The notes under the pieces: model-generated
The model's database searches: none
Told to the model about the DNA's origin: nothing
The model's input: the letters and a program-made list of their open reading frames with translations, nothing else
Shown here: positions 27,422 to 38,141 of the stretch, piece by piece
Position numbering within the stretch: the stretch's first letter is position 1
Layout: every line of letters begins with the position of its first letter
DNA from: Nostoc sp. 'Peltigera membranacea cyanobiont' 210A
GTDB taxonomy: Bacteria > Cyanobacteriota > Cyanobacteriia > Cyanobacteriales > Nostocaceae
NCBI RefSeq assembly: GCF_002246015.1
Contig: NZ_NOLJ01000005.1
Location: 411,521 to 475,520 of the forward strand
Length of the DNA: 64,000 nt
Direction: 5' to 3'
Made by a program: the position numbers and the translations under genes

Positions 27422-28084
27422 TTATTCTTTTAAACGAGGTATATTTGGTCTGACAAAGGTGGCTGAGGAATTAGCACTTCGAGCATTAGTGCTTGAAGAA
27501 GCAGTAGTTGGCGAACTGAGATTCAAGAAATCAATGAGTTTAAGGGTACGATTACGAATTTTCCAGCGCCCATTCCTGTTAACGACTTGATCTTCATAAG
27601 TGCCATTAGCAACATCAATGCTGGTTTCTGAGCGTTTGTGAGTCGCATGGAGGTAAGAAGTCATCGTTGCTTGATTATTTTGAACTGAAATGTTTATTGT
27701 ACCCATCAAGTGTTGAGTAGCTGTATAACCATTTCCTTGGAATACTGAATAGACAAAATCTGCCCAAGAATCTGTCCCATAATTTGTTTGAGTTGCCCCA
27801 TCAGGAAAAATGGCAGTGAGAACTGAATCTTGAGTAAAACAATCCCGATAAATATTCTTTCCTTCTTGGAGATTTCCTCTACCAATAGCGTCAGTTCCCA
27901 GAGCGTAACAGGATGTTAATTTTTGAATTTCTAGTTCTGCATTAGGTTGAGTTGCACTTGCTATTTCAAACCTACCTCCAATAAACAGCACAAGAGCAAC
28001 TGCAAGCACAATCAAAGTTATACGATTTAACAGAAACGAAATAGCCTTTGAAACTATTCCCCCATTTTCTCTTCTTTTTTCCAC
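27422..28084 (-). CDS. SnoaL-like/NTF2-fold protein with N-terminal membrane anchor
   Basis: 220 aa. One membrane segment near residues 15-42 (AISFLLNRITLIVLAVALVLFIGG) is followed by an NTF2-like domain (about 50-180; typical LTSCYALGTDAIGRGNL, YRDCFTQDSVL, HLMGTINISV, YEDQVVNRNGRWKIRNR). The Ser/Thr/Asn-rich tail is probably disordered. Members are isomerase-like or binding proteins without a common activity. The anchor suggests the domain sits on the periplasmic or thylakoid-lumen side. Confidence 0.8.
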   Translation of the reverse strand: MEKRRENGGIVSKAISFLLNRITLIVLAVALVLFIGGRFEIASATQPNAELEIQKLTSCYALGTDAIGRGNLQEGKNIYRDCFTQDSVLTAIFPDGATQTNYGTDSWADFVYSVFQGNGYTATQHLMGTINISVQNNQATMTSYLHATHKRSETSIDVANGTYEDQVVNRNGRWKIRNRTLKLIDFLNLSSPTTASSSTNARSANSSATFVRPNIPRLKE

Positions 28085-28521
28085 AAGATGACTTCCTTAA
28101 TTATTTACAATTTTCGCATCTTGTACTTTCCCACAAACTAAAGTTTAGGCTAATCATTTTTAGCTTATGAAAACTGGCAATATGCTTGCAGATGTTGCTA
28201 GCAATTATGTTTTATATCCGCTAGAAAAGCTCTTTTCTAGTAAATAACAAAGCTAGTATGTACAAGATTTGATGTATACAATTAGTTATAACAGTTAATT
28301 AATAAGATACAAGTGTTAATTGTAACTAAGTTTGTGTTGATTTGATTAAGTAATAAAGTTACTACTTACATAGTTTGATTAACAGCAAAATGAATTTCAG
28401 TTTGCCAATTTTCAGAAATTAAATAAAATTACTCTAGCAATCCTGGAAGATTCATGATAAGCTACTCAACTTCTTAGAGAAGATGAGATGAGTATCTGCG
28501 GCCACAACTATCAAAAGTTCC
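28085..28521. other. 437-bp AT-rich intergenic region
   Basis: Upstream of the SnoaL gene and downstream of the giant kinase gene. No ORF or RNA gene is seen. The only structure noted is the small palindrome CTAGAAAAG-CT-CTTTTCTAG at 28221-28240. Confidence 0.6.
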
Positions 28522-31500
28522 TTATTCTCCCAAAATGGGAATAGAAATTATAAATTGTGTTCCTTGTCCCAAAACTGATTCACAAGTCAAATTTCCAGCA
28601 TGATTTTCAACTATAATTTGCCGACTAATAGATAATCCTAATCCCGTACCTTTTCCTACACATTTGGTAGTAAACAAATTTTCAAAAATGCATTCTTTAA
28701 CTGCTTCAGGCATTCCTTTGGCATTATCTTGAATCTTAATTACCACCTTGTCATTATCTACTTGTAGACAAGTCTCAATAATAATAATATTCGGATGCTT
28801 TTCTTGAATTTCTAAAAAATCACGACCGATATTTGCTTCTTCTAAAGCATCAATTGCATTTGCAATAATATTCATAAAAACCTGATTTAATTGTCCCAAA
28901 TAGCATTTTACTGATGGGATATCTGCATAATTCTTAATAATTTGAATGGCAGGACGATTATGATCGGCTTTCAGACGATGTTGTAAAATCATCAAAGTAC
29001 TATCAATACCTTCATGGATATTAGCTAATACTTTAGAGGTAGTATCAGCACGAGAAAAAGTACGAAGAGACGTACTAATATTACGAATGCGCTGTGTGCC
29101 TACCGTCATGCCATCAATCATTTTTGGTAAATCTTTTAGCAGAAAATCTATATCTATCTCTTCAGCTTTTTCTTCAATTTCAGTGCCAGGATTGGGGAAT
29201 TTTTCTCGGTACAGTTGCAGATAGTCTATTAAATCTTTAACATTATCTTTTGCTTGGACAATACTACCTGTAATAAAACCAATGGGGTTGTTTATTTCGT
29301 GTGCTACGCCTGCAACTAAATTTCCTAGAGAAGACATTTTTTCACTTTGGATAAGTTGTAGTTGTGCCTCTTGTAAATCTGTTATCGATTGTTCTAATTC
29401 CTTAGATTTGTCTTGCGCCTTTGTGTACAAGCTGGCATTTTCTATGGCAATAGCCATTTGAGAAACTAAGACTTTTAATACCTCTACCCTTTCTAAAACA
29501 AAAGCTCCTGATGATAACTGGTTTTCTAAATAAATAATACCAGTTAGCTGTGATTGGTACATAATGGGCAAACAAAAGATTGATTTTGTTTGAGATTTTT
29601 GGATATAGATATCAAAATTAAAAGGCTCTGTAGCTATTGCATCATTTAACACAATATATTGCTGAGTTCTGAGAACATAATTAATTACAGACAGCGGTAA
29701 ATCTTGATATGTTTCAACAGGAATAGAACGTAAAACCGTCACCACATCGTCAGTAGCATTTCCAGAAGCTTCAATATATAGATGATTATCTTTAAGTAGG
29801 AGTAGTGCTGCTTTTTGTGCGGCAGCATTTTCTAGTAAAATTTGGATCAGCTTACCCAATAGATTTTCTAAAACAATTTCATTAGTAATCGCTTGTGAAA
29901 ACTTGATGAATGCATTAAAATCTAGAAAATCGCTCAAGCTACTATTGGTAGTAGTGTTAGTAGTAATATGAGTGGTATCAATTTTTGAACTAGTGTTCTC
30001 TATGGTAGTAGTTTGTCCTACTAGAAATACATACTTTGATTCTAAGTGTTTAACTTTGGCGATCGCACCCCAACGAATATAGGCATAATAAGCTTTAGTT
30101 ATATAAGTTTGATGAATTAATTCTTTACCTAAAGATTGATAGAATTTTCCAGCTAACTCGTATGCTAAAGCTTCTTCTTGAAGAAAACCGTTTAATTGAG
30201 ATTTGGCAATCGAGTTTTCATAATAGTCCATTGCTTCTAGCTTTTGACCCAAAACCTGATACCGTTCTGCCTCCACGAGATAAAATCTGTGTAAGTGATT
30301 TGTGGGAGCATGAATAGCCCAGAGTTCCATCTTTTGCTGATTAGCTTGGACTTTTTCTAGAATAGCTTGCTTCTGAGACTCTTTAGCAGTATGATAAATT
30401 CCTAAGTGGGCTAAAGAATCGTAAAAATAAAACACTGGAACAACAAACAAGCCTGTAACACCACCTAAAGATTTTTCTGCGATCGCAGCATTTTCTACAG
30501 CTTTAAAATACTCCCCAAATAGATAAGAGAGCATTAACTTATTAACAAATAAATGGTTAATTGTGTAAAGGTCATTTACTTGCTGATGAATTGGCAACAT
30601 ACTTTGTTCGTCGTAAGCTTCTCCAATTAAACAATCCACATTTTCAAAACTTCCTTTCAAGTTCAAAACTGTTTGCAAATACACTGAGTTCCAAGTGAAG
30701 GCTACTTGTTGCTTGATTTTTTTCAGTGAATCACAATAAGCTATCAGTTCTTTTTCTAAAACCCAAAGTTCCTTACCCATCCAAAATGAATGATAGGGAT
30801 AAATGTAACCACAATAACCAGCATATTCTAAATCTCCAGTTTCCAGACCACTAGAATATCCTGACATTGATGATGTTAATGTCTCTCTAATATGCTCTTT
30901 CCAATGCATAACATGGGCACTAACAACCGTCAGAATTTTCGCCTTGAGTTCTTCAGCATTAAATTGTGACACCAGACGTGAAGCTAATTTCCCAAATTTA
31001 TAGCCAGAATCAATTTCTCCTTGAACTCCACAAAGAAGTAATCCATAAAGACTATAACCATAAGCAGATACAGCTGTATTTCCATAGCTTAAGGACAAAT
31101 TGACCATTTTACAGACAATAATTGGCATCATTGCAGGAGCAGTTTGAAAAGCCGCAGGGAGAACTCCCATTAAGATTCTCATCGCTGCAATCTTGTTAGG
31201 ATCGGTCATTAATGGTAAATTAATTAAATCTGCGATGGCTTTCCCTTTCAAAGAAACAGCAATTTCATCCATTCCCTGTTGAATATCAGTTGATGTTGGT
31301 TCATCGGGAAAACTTATTCCTAACAATTGCAGAATTGATACTGCTTTTTGAATGGCTTCCAGTTGTTTGCTTTGAATGATAGAAGCGATAATTTGTACTT
31401 CATAGACTTTCACTTTATCTAAAAGAATTTTGGCTTCTTGCTGCACCACATCAGCCCATTTTTGCATCTGCTCAAAATCACCACCCAGATAAGCTGCCTC

Positions 31501-33948
31501 TGCGGCTCCTTCATATAAACCGATGGTTAAGGTATATTCAGTTTGCCAAGCATCTATATTTAAAAGTTCTATCCCATTTGTGAAGTATTTAAGAGCAGCT
31601 TCGTAAGCTGTAGAAGCTTTAGCTTTTCGTCCTGCAATTAAATTTAATCGTGCCAATTCAGTTTTTTCAGATTGCTCTATCAGGTTAACAATACCTACAT
31701 TCAACTGATTGACAATATCAAAAATATTAGCTTCTATTTCCTCTTTAGGTATATTTTGGAGAAGCAATTGCCCAATTTTCAGGTGAGTAGATTTCTTTAG
31801 TTCTTCTGGAATCAACGAATATGCTGCTTGTTGTACTCTGTCATGCAAGAACTTGTAACCCACCCGTGAAGTGTCAAAATTTAAATTAACCGCTTCTTCT
31901 TGATTAAAAACTAAAGGAATGCGGTAAGCTTCACTTAAAGGCAGAATTAATCCCGCTTGCAAAGCTGAGTGTAAATCATTTGCTGTCAAAGAAGGTGATT
32001 TTTCATTGACTATCGATAAAACATCCAAACTAAATCTGTCACCCACACAAGCTGCTAATTTTAAAACATCTTGAGTGAACTGTGGTAGTTTTTCAACTCG
32101 GCTGGCAACTAATTCAACTACATTCTTGTCGGTAATTCCAATCGCTTGAATATCCTCTAGACTCCATTGCCATTTAGCATTAGCAAAGTCAAAGGTTAAC
32201 AGTTTTTCTTGATGAAGTGCCTGAATTAGTTGTGTGATGAAAAATGGATTTCCACCTGTTTTGTTACAAATCAACTCAGCTAGTTTAATAATTTCTTGAT
32301 TAAAGACTCCTGTTTGTTCATCCTGCTTCACCTCTATTTTTTGAAGAGTTTCGGCAACTAGCTGAGTTACATTGCCTAAATTCAAGGGTTGCAATACAAG
32401 ATTATTAACAACCGTGCCACTATTCTTAATCTCTTCTATCTTTTGGATTAAAGGATGTGTTGAACTAACTTCATTATCTCTATATGCACCAATAAATAAA
32501 AAGTATTTGCTATCGGTATCAGTTATGAGCAGTTGAATTAGATTTAAAGTAGCTGAATCTGCCCATTGTAAATCATCTAAAAATATGACTAATGGGTGTT
32601 CTTTTTGAGTAAAAACTTGAATAAATTCTTTAAAAACATGATTGAAACGATTTTGTGATTCTGTTGCCCCAATTTGGGCAACTTCCGGCTGTGTCCCGAT
32701 GATTAATTCTACTTCTGGAATTACGTCAGTAATGACTTTTCCATTTGTTCCTAAAGCTGATAATATTTTATTACGCCATGTTTCTATTTTCTCATTATTC
32801 TCGGTCAGCAAATACCGCATTAAATACGCAAATGCTTGAATTAAAGAAGCATAAGGTATATTGCGTTTTAACTGGTCAAATTTACCAGAGATAAAGTACC
32901 CTTGTCTGCGAGTAATGGGTTTATTAACTTCATTGACTAGAACTGATTTGCCAATCCCAGAATAACCAGAAACTAGCATCATTTCACTAGTTCCAGATGT
33001 AACTCGCTCAAATGCAGCTAAAAGTTCATTAACTTGTTCTTCACGACCATATAATTTTTGAGGTATTAATAGCTGGCTCAATATATCCAAACGACCTGGC
33101 ACAAAATCAGTAATGATTCCCTTAATTTCTAACTGCTTGAGACATGATTCTAAATCTGCTAATAATCCTGTAGCACTCTGATATCTGTCTTCCGCATTTT
33201 TTGCCATCAGCTTCATCACAATCTCAGAGATAGCGGTAGGAATTTGTGAATTTAATGATTGCGGGTTTCTCGCTTGAACTGCAATGTGACTATAAACTAC
33301 TTCTAGGGGGTCTTGGCTAACAAATGGTGTTTTATCAGTGAGCATTTCATATAAAGTCACACCAAGTGAATAAAAGTCAGTACGATAATCAAGAATGCGA
33401 TTCATTCTCCCAGTTTGTTCAGGAGACATATAGGCAAGTGTGCCTTCAACGCAGTTAGGGTTATTAAATTGGGGATTTTCTTTATTGAGACGGGAGGCTA
33501 TACCAAAGTCAGCGAGTTTAACAATACCTGTCTGGGAGTTAATTATGATGTTATTTGGTTTGATATCTTTATGAATAATCTGATTATTATGCAAATAATC
33601 TAAAGCTTTAGTTAGTTGAATAGCAATCTTTAGATGGTTAATTAAGTCAAGTTTTTTTGTTTCTAGAATTTGAGATAAAGACTGACCACCAAAGTCTTCT
33701 AACAATAATCCCACACGGTTTTGAAAGGTTTCTAGACTGATAGCTTTAACTATATTGGGATGGTCTAAACCTTGCTGAATTTGATACTCATTTTTAAGGC
33801 GAGTAAAGGCTTCAAGGGTCGGATATTCATTTTTAAGCAGCTTGAGGATAACTCGCTGTTGCGTCTTTGGCGTTTGTGCTTGATAAATAATTGTTTGGAT
33901 TCCTTCGTGGAGAGTCGAGTTGATTTGGTATCCAGTACGATTTGGCAT
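28522..33948 (-). CDS. Giant Ser/Thr kinase-AAA ATPase-GAF-histidine kinase
   Basis: 1808 aa. Residues 1-270 are an Hanks-type protein kinase (catalytic loop HKDIKPNN, DFG in LADFGIA, APE-like MSPEQTGRMNR). An AAA_16-type ATPase follows (about 300-560) with P-loop GYSGIGKSVLV near 330 and Walker B VIFLDDLQWAD. A long helical TPR-like region spans to about 1330, then GAF (about 1355-1510). HisKA has H-box GVAHEINNPIGF near 1547, and HATPase contains NIIANAIDALEE, DNAKGM and GTGLGLSIS. This is the HstK-type architecture of filamentous cyanobacteria, coupling Ser/Thr and His kinase modules. A second relative lies at 45.6 kb. Confidence 0.92.
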   Translation of the reverse strand: MPNRTGYQINSTLHEGIQTIIYQAQTPKTQQRVILKLLKNEYPTLEAFTRLKNEYQIQQGLDHPNIVKAISLETFQNRVGLLLEDFGGQSLSQILETKKLDLINHLKIAIQLTKALDYLHNNQIIHKDIKPNNIIINSQTGIVKLADFGIASRLNKENPQFNNPNCVEGTLAYMSPEQTGRMNRILDYRTDFYSLGVTLYEMLTDKTPFVSQDPLEVVYSHIAVQARNPQSLNSQIPTAISEIVMKLMAKNAEDRYQSATGLLADLESCLKQLEIKGIITDFVPGRLDILSQLLIPQKLYGREEQVNELLAAFERVTSGTSEMMLVSGYSGIGKSVLVNEVNKPITRRQGYFISGKFDQLKRNIPYASLIQAFAYLMRYLLTENNEKIETWRNKILSALGTNGKVITDVIPEVELIIGTQPEVAQIGATESQNRFNHVFKEFIQVFTQKEHPLVIFLDDLQWADSATLNLIQLLITDTDSKYFLFIGAYRDNEVSSTHPLIQKIEEIKNSGTVVNNLVLQPLNLGNVTQLVAETLQKIEVKQDEQTGVFNQEIIKLAELICNKTGGNPFFITQLIQALHQEKLLTFDFANAKWQWSLEDIQAIGITDKNVVELVASRVEKLPQFTQDVLKLAACVGDRFSLDVLSIVNEKSPSLTANDLHSALQAGLILPLSEAYRIPLVFNQEEAVNLNFDTSRVGYKFLHDRVQQAAYSLIPEELKKSTHLKIGQLLLQNIPKEEIEANIFDIVNQLNVGIVNLIEQSEKTELARLNLIAGRKAKASTAYEAALKYFTNGIELLNIDAWQTEYTLTIGLYEGAAEAAYLGGDFEQMQKWADVVQQEAKILLDKVKVYEVQIIASIIQSKQLEAIQKAVSILQLLGISFPDEPTSTDIQQGMDEIAVSLKGKAIADLINLPLMTDPNKIAAMRILMGVLPAAFQTAPAMMPIIVCKMVNLSLSYGNTAVSAYGYSLYGLLLCGVQGEIDSGYKFGKLASRLVSQFNAEELKAKILTVVSAHVMHWKEHIRETLTSSMSGYSSGLETGDLEYAGYCGYIYPYHSFWMGKELWVLEKELIAYCDSLKKIKQQVAFTWNSVYLQTVLNLKGSFENVDCLIGEAYDEQSMLPIHQQVNDLYTINHLFVNKLMLSYLFGEYFKAVENAAIAEKSLGGVTGLFVVPVFYFYDSLAHLGIYHTAKESQKQAILEKVQANQQKMELWAIHAPTNHLHRFYLVEAERYQVLGQKLEAMDYYENSIAKSQLNGFLQEEALAYELAGKFYQSLGKELIHQTYITKAYYAYIRWGAIAKVKHLESKYVFLVGQTTTIENTSSKIDTTHITTNTTTNSSLSDFLDFNAFIKFSQAITNEIVLENLLGKLIQILLENAAAQKAALLLLKDNHLYIEASGNATDDVVTVLRSIPVETYQDLPLSVINYVLRTQQYIVLNDAIATEPFNFDIYIQKSQTKSIFCLPIMYQSQLTGIIYLENQLSSGAFVLERVEVLKVLVSQMAIAIENASLYTKAQDKSKELEQSITDLQEAQLQLIQSEKMSSLGNLVAGVAHEINNPIGFITGSIVQAKDNVKDLIDYLQLYREKFPNPGTEIEEKAEEIDIDFLLKDLPKMIDGMTVGTQRIRNISTSLRTFSRADTTSKVLANIHEGIDSTLMILQHRLKADHNRPAIQIIKNYADIPSVKCYLGQLNQVFMNIIANAIDALEEANIGRDFLEIQEKHPNIIIIETCLQVDNDKVVIKIQDNAKGMPEAVKECIFENLFTTKCVGKGTGLGLSISRQIIVENHAGNLTCESVLGQGTQFIISIPILGE

Positions 33949-34133
33949 TGATTTTTGATTATAAAGTTATAAAATTAGCATCATCCCTGTTCTATCGTGA
34001 AAGGGATTCTAGTTTAATTATTCCCAGTACGTAGAAAATTATTAACATTGCGCTTCAGTATTCAAGGGTTGTAAATTAAAAAGCGATTATTTCCTGGTAA
34101 CGGAAACTAGCGGCTAAAATCTGACTGTAACTT

Positions 34134-34670
34134 TTACGCCAACCGCAGATAAGGACACTTCTGTAAAAATCCAGATGCCTTGTTATGGGCATCCAAATTA
34201 TGAGTATGCGTTGGCGTAGGTCGAATAATGCCACCAAATAGGTCATCCAACCCGTAGGGTGTAAAAAATTGCCATTGTCCTTGAGCATTTAGTCGAACTC
34301 CCACAGCAGTAGCGGTGTGCAGCCAATGTGTGATGCCATCCTCTGTACTAGTATAAGGTCTGCTACCAAGACGCCAACGAGCAAAACTGGCTTGATTTTT
34401 AACATCAAACTCGTCATCAGGAAATTGTTCTGTGAGAGTAGCTTTTGCTGCTAGTTCTTGGGAACGGTTCCCCTCTATGTCAAAGAATGCAATATCAAAA
34501 TCTTTAATACCTAAGCCACAGTCATTGCCAAAAATTGAAGACCAAACGGTGTTTCGGACTGCACCCCCTGCTAACCACCAGTTAGGTAGATTTAGTTGAG
34601 CGATCGCAGGTAATACTGTATTAATACGTGTATCAGCTAAAATCATCTGTAGGCGAGTGTTACTATTCAT
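34134..34670 (-). CDS. Nucleotidyltransferase family protein (DUF925-type)
   Basis: 178 aa. The nucleotidyltransferase signature is WWLAGGAVRN near residue 31, followed by the acidic KDFDIAFFD near 58. The end KCPYLRLA is characteristic of the DUF925/NTP_transf_6 group. A substrate is not known for this family. It is a single gene transcribed away from the giant kinase promoter region. Confidence 0.8.
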   Translation of the reverse strand: MNSNTRLQMILADTRINTVLPAIAQLNLPNWWLAGGAVRNTVWSSIFGNDCGLGIKDFDIAFFDIEGNRSQELAAKATLTEQFPDDEFDVKNQASFARWRLGSRPYTSTEDGITHWLHTATAVGVRLNAQGQWQFFTPYGLDDLFGGIIRPTPTHTHNLDAHNKASGFLQKCPYLRLA

Positions 34671-34966
34671 ATCAAATTTCTGGGATTGTCAAGTAGAAGG
34701 TGAAAATATTATCATTCACATTTCATTAAACTTACGGTGTTGATATAGGACTCCTATTTGATTTTTGAACGGATTTTAGAGATAAATCCTTGCTGGATAT
34801 GCATTTAAGTCTCAGTATGTTTTCAAAATTCAAACCGGATTCCTATAGTCCTGTTGTGACACTTGGCAGGTCAATGTTTATCAGGAGAACTTCTGTAGTC
34901 ATAGTATAAAGAAAACAGGTTAAACAGAAGGTTAAATTGTGAATTTAGAATTTAGAATTTTTATTT

Positions 34967-36235
34967 ATGGAAGATTTATTTGCGCGACTAGAACGCACAC
35001 TCAATCCTGAATTGCCAACTCTTGCAGAGTCACAACAACAACTCCTCCAAGAACTCACTATTGAGGAAAATCAACCCGGTACGATTTTGCATGACTTTCA
35101 AACCCTGATAGATTTCTTACAACCAAACGGAGTGGAAGTTAGTAGTATTAATAACCTTCTACCGCTAAAAGTCCTATCAGAAGTTAATTCTCGGTTAAGT
35201 CACCCAATTGAAACCAAACTCAAACGCCCTGTACAGAAATCATACCCCTACATTAATGGACTATATCTGTTATTACGCAGTTCTGGAATAGCCCAAATTA
35301 AATCCCAAGGGAAGAAGCAGGTTTTAGTTTTAGATGCAGCAACTTTGCAATCATGGTTAAGCCTCAATCTAACAGAACGCTATTTCAACTTATTAGAAGC
35401 TTGGTTGATTTGGGGAAATAACGAAGTTTTGGGCGAACATCAAGATTCATTAGGGAACTTATTTAGATGTATTCAACTTTGGCCCCGCGTCCCAGATAAA
35501 GGTTTAAAATTTCCTAAATATGAAGATCAAAACAATATTAGTTATTACCCCGGACTGCATAATGTTGCACTGTTAGAGTTATTTGGATTGTTATCTATCA
35601 AACATGGTAAACCACAAGAAGGTAAGGGGTGGCGCATTACTGGTTTACAACGCTTGCCCTTTGGTGATGCTCTGTTGCAATTACTTTTTCCACTGGGTAT
35701 ACGAGGAGAATTACAGGATGATGTGAATGTGACTTTTGGAAAATTGCAGTCACATTTCCAACCATTTTTTCCAGAATGGGAGCATAATTTACTTGTTCCC
35801 AAGCAAGGCTTCACTGATGGTATTTATATTTTTAAAGTATCCCTTTTTAAGGCTTGGCGACGCATTGCCATACCAGCAAAAAAACCATTAAGCTGGCTAG
35901 CAGAGATAATTCTCGATGCTTTTGACTTTGATTACGATCACCTGTACGAGTTTAGTTATAAAGACCATTTTGGTCGCATCATAAAAATCGGTCATGCCTA
36001 CATGGAAACTCCCCCATTTGCCGACCAAGTGCAGATTGGTGATTTATCTCTAGAACCGGGTGGTAAAATGACCTATCTTTATGATTTTGGTGACAACTGG
36101 AAATTTGATTTGCAGTTAGAAGCAATTAATCCACCTGATAACAAAATCAAAAAACCGAAGATTTTAGAAGTTCACGGAAATGCACCTCAACAGTATTGGA
36201 GTGAGGATGATGAATCGGATGAAGATGAGGGATGA
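34967..36235 (+). CDS. Plasmid pRiA4b ORF-3 family protein
   Basis: 422 aa. The C-terminal 150 residues carry the family domain (YIFKVSLFKAWRRIAIPA, ILDAFDFDYDHLYEF, LSLEPGGKMTYLYDFGDNWKFDLQLE). The N-terminal part has no motif I know. It ends in an acidic tail (EDDESDEDEG). Function is unknown; the family is often carried on plasmids or mobile DNA. A GAATTTA heptad repeat (about 34938-34962) lies immediately before the ATG, so the ribosome site is unclear. Confidence 0.8.
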   Translation: MEDLFARLERTLNPELPTLAESQQQLLQELTIEENQPGTILHDFQTLIDFLQPNGVEVSSINNLLPLKVLSEVNSRLSHPIETKLKRPVQKSYPYINGLYLLLRSSGIAQIKSQGKKQVLVLDAATLQSWLSLNLTERYFNLLEAWLIWGNNEVLGEHQDSLGNLFRCIQLWPRVPDKGLKFPKYEDQNNISYYPGLHNVALLELFGLLSIKHGKPQEGKGWRITGLQRLPFGDALLQLLFPLGIRGELQDDVNVTFGKLQSHFQPFFPEWEHNLLVPKQGFTDGIYIFKVSLFKAWRRIAIPAKKPLSWLAEIILDAFDFDYDHLYEFSYKDHFGRIIKIGHAYMETPPFADQVQIGDLSLEPGGKMTYLYDFGDNWKFDLQLEAINPPDNKIKKPKILEVHGNAPQQYWSEDDESDEDEG

Positions 36236-36373
36236 GGGAGATTTAGGGAAGTGTAGATAATCAAAAGTTTCTCGTATTCTCATGTCTTCTGTTTGTGTAT
36301 ATTAAAACCAGCTTTAAGATTGAGATAGTTTTAGTTACAATAAAACAATACAAATTGTTAGGAGATAAAATCT

Positions 36374-36829
36374 GTGAATATTCCATATACTGGAGGTTGT
36401 CAATGTGGACAGATTCGTTATGAAATTAATGCCCAACCGTTAACACTTTATCTATGCCACTGCAAGGAGTGTCAGAAACAATCGTCTAGTGCCTTTGGTA
36501 TGTCTCTTACAGTATTAAGAGACGCTGTTGTGATTGTTCAGGGAAAACCGAAAGCTTGGACTCGAAAAAATGATAGCGGGCGTGAAGTAAATAACCTGTT
36601 CTGTGGCGACTGCGGAACGCGATTGTTCCATGAAAGGACTTACAATTCAAATACTATCAATGTCAAAGCTGGAACCTTAGATGATACAAGTTGGTTACGC
36701 CCAGTGGGTAACATTTGGACACGCAGTGCCCAATCATGGGTGATAATTTCAGACCAATTGCTCAACTATGATGGGCAACCAGAGGATACGCAGGCTTTAT
36801 GGGAAAAATGGAAACAACAACATCCATAA
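36374..36829 (+). CDS. GFA family zinc protein (glutathione-formaldehyde-activating-like)
   Basis: 151 aa from a GTG start with AGGAG 9 bases upstream. Zinc-binding cysteines are laid out as in the GFA family: GGCQCGQIRY near residue 8, LCHCKECQKQ near 30 and LFCGDCGTRLF near 77. Family members include S-(hydroxymethyl)glutathione synthase, but most are uncharacterised. It is a stand-alone gene. Confidence 0.85.
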   Translation: MNIPYTGGCQCGQIRYEINAQPLTLYLCHCKECQKQSSSAFGMSLTVLRDAVVIVQGKPKAWTRKNDSGREVNNLFCGDCGTRLFHERTYNSNTINVKAGTLDDTSWLRPVGNIWTRSAQSWVIISDQLLNYDGQPEDTQALWEKWKQQHP

Positions 36830-37170
36830 ATGCATAACTCCTGATATTTAGACATCATACACCTAACACTTAAATTATCGAACTCATGACTGTATTAAAG
36901 GAGATAATAATAAATTTTTAGTGGTAAAGTGCTTTAATAAACATATTAAATTATTTAAAACAGTAATAGTAAACTCAAATTATAAGTTCAGCTTGTGTAT
37001 CATATATAGTTCCACTTGTCTGAGAATCATTAATAAAGCTAACACACTATTAATATTTCACATGAAAACTTACTGGATATTTTCAATCAAGTAATGTAAG
37101 TGAAATTGGATAAGTAAGGCGATTTTGGTTCATTTTCAACACTTTTAACAGTTATTTCTAGACAAGCTTG
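36830..37170. other. 341-bp AT-rich intergenic region
   Basis: I looked for a cobalamin riboswitch ahead of the adenosyltransferase gene and found no recognisable B12 box. No repeat or ORF of note is present. Confidence 0.5.
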
Positions 37171-37848
37171 ATGAAAAACGATACACCGCAAGAATTGAAA
37201 CCAGACCAAGAAATTGGACGCTTGATTGATGAGGTAATGTCTTCATCTCTGACTGATGAACAGTACCGCAAAAAGATGCAGCGACGCAAAGAAGTGCAAG
37301 ACAAGCGCATAGCAGAAGCTGTACCAGAAAAAGGGTTAATTATTGTAAATACTGGTAACGGTAAGGGTAAAACCACTGCGGCTTTGGGGATGGTGTTGCG
37401 ATCGCTCGGTCATGGGTATAAAGTAGCGATCGTTCAATTCATCAAAGGTAGCTGGGAACCTTCCGAAAAAAGAGTTTTTAGTTATTGGGAAGACCAGATA
37501 GAATTTCACGCAATGGGCGAAGGCTTTACCTGGGAGACTCAAGATCGCGATCGCGATCTTGACAAAGCTAGCGCCGCATGGGAGAAATCATTAGAATACA
37601 TCCGCAACCCAGACTTTCATCTAGTGTTGTTAGACGAAATCAATATCGCCCTCAAAATGGCTTACTTACCAGTAGAAGACGTTTTAGCCGGTTTGGCACA
37701 AAAACCCGCTAACAAACACGTTATTCTCACAGGTAGAGGCGCACCACCTGCTTTAATTGAGCGTGCTGACTTAGTAACTGAAATGACTCTAGTTAAGCAC
37801 CCTTTCCGCGATCAAGGTGTGAAAGCACAACCGGGAATTGAATATTAA
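37171..37848 (+). CDS. cobO: Cob(I)alamin adenosyltransferase
   Basis: 225 aa from the ATG at 37171. A CobO/BtuR-type P-loop enzyme that transfers adenosine from ATP to cob(I)alamin, making adenosylcobalamin. The P-loop VNTGNGKGKTTAALG is near residue 54; other family motifs are VQFIKGSW, GEGFTWETQDRDRD, LVLLDEINIAL and LTGRGAPPALIE. The end HPFRDQGVKAQPGIEY is the standard C-terminus. No other cobalamin synthesis gene is adjacent. Confidence 0.93.
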   Translation: MKNDTPQELKPDQEIGRLIDEVMSSSLTDEQYRKKMQRRKEVQDKRIAEAVPEKGLIIVNTGNGKGKTTAALGMVLRSLGHGYKVAIVQFIKGSWEPSEKRVFSYWEDQIEFHAMGEGFTWETQDRDRDLDKASAAWEKSLEYIRNPDFHLVLLDEINIALKMAYLPVEDVLAGLAQKPANKHVILTGRGAPPALIERADLVTEMTLVKHPFRDQGVKAQPGIEY

Positions 37849-37887
37849 ATCAGAATTCACAACTCAGAACTCAGAACTCAGAATTGT

Positions 37888-37940
37888 TAAAAAACCAGGT
37901 TTCCGACTCAGCAGAGATCAGAAACGTGGTTTTTAATTCT
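37888..37940 (+). terminator. Likely terminator of cobO
   Basis: AAAAAACCAGGTTTC pairs imperfectly with GAAACGTGGTTTTT about 20 bases later, followed by TTAATT. It starts 40 bp after the cobO stop, behind a run of AACTCAG heptads (37860-37885). Confidence 0.5.
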
Positions 37941-37984
37941 CGTATGTCATATCATGTCCGCTTGATTGCTTATTAAACCCAAAG

Positions 37985-38130
37985 AACCCCACCCCGCCAA
38001 AGCTACGCTTTGTCTCCCCTCCCCGCAAGCGGGGAGGGGTTGGGGGTGGGGTGTAATGACTGTGGTTAGCATAACTAATTATGAGAGACAAAGTTTTAGT
38101 TCTGAATTCTGAATTCTGAATTCTGCTGTA
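37985..38130. repeat. G/C-run hairpin repeat and TTCTGAA heptads
   Basis: CCCCACCCCGCC...CCCCTCCCCGC-AA-GCGGGGAGGGG...GGGGTGGGG (about 37988-38052) is a dispersed hairpin repeat. From 38098 a TTCTGAA heptad is repeated about four times. Both types are typical of Nostocales intergenic DNA. Confidence 0.7.
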
Positions 38131-38141
38131 AGTTCCATTTG

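Noticed and set aside
36830..37170. Cobalamin riboswitch ahead of cobO
   Set aside because: No B12-box-like sequence or convincing fold could be found by eye.
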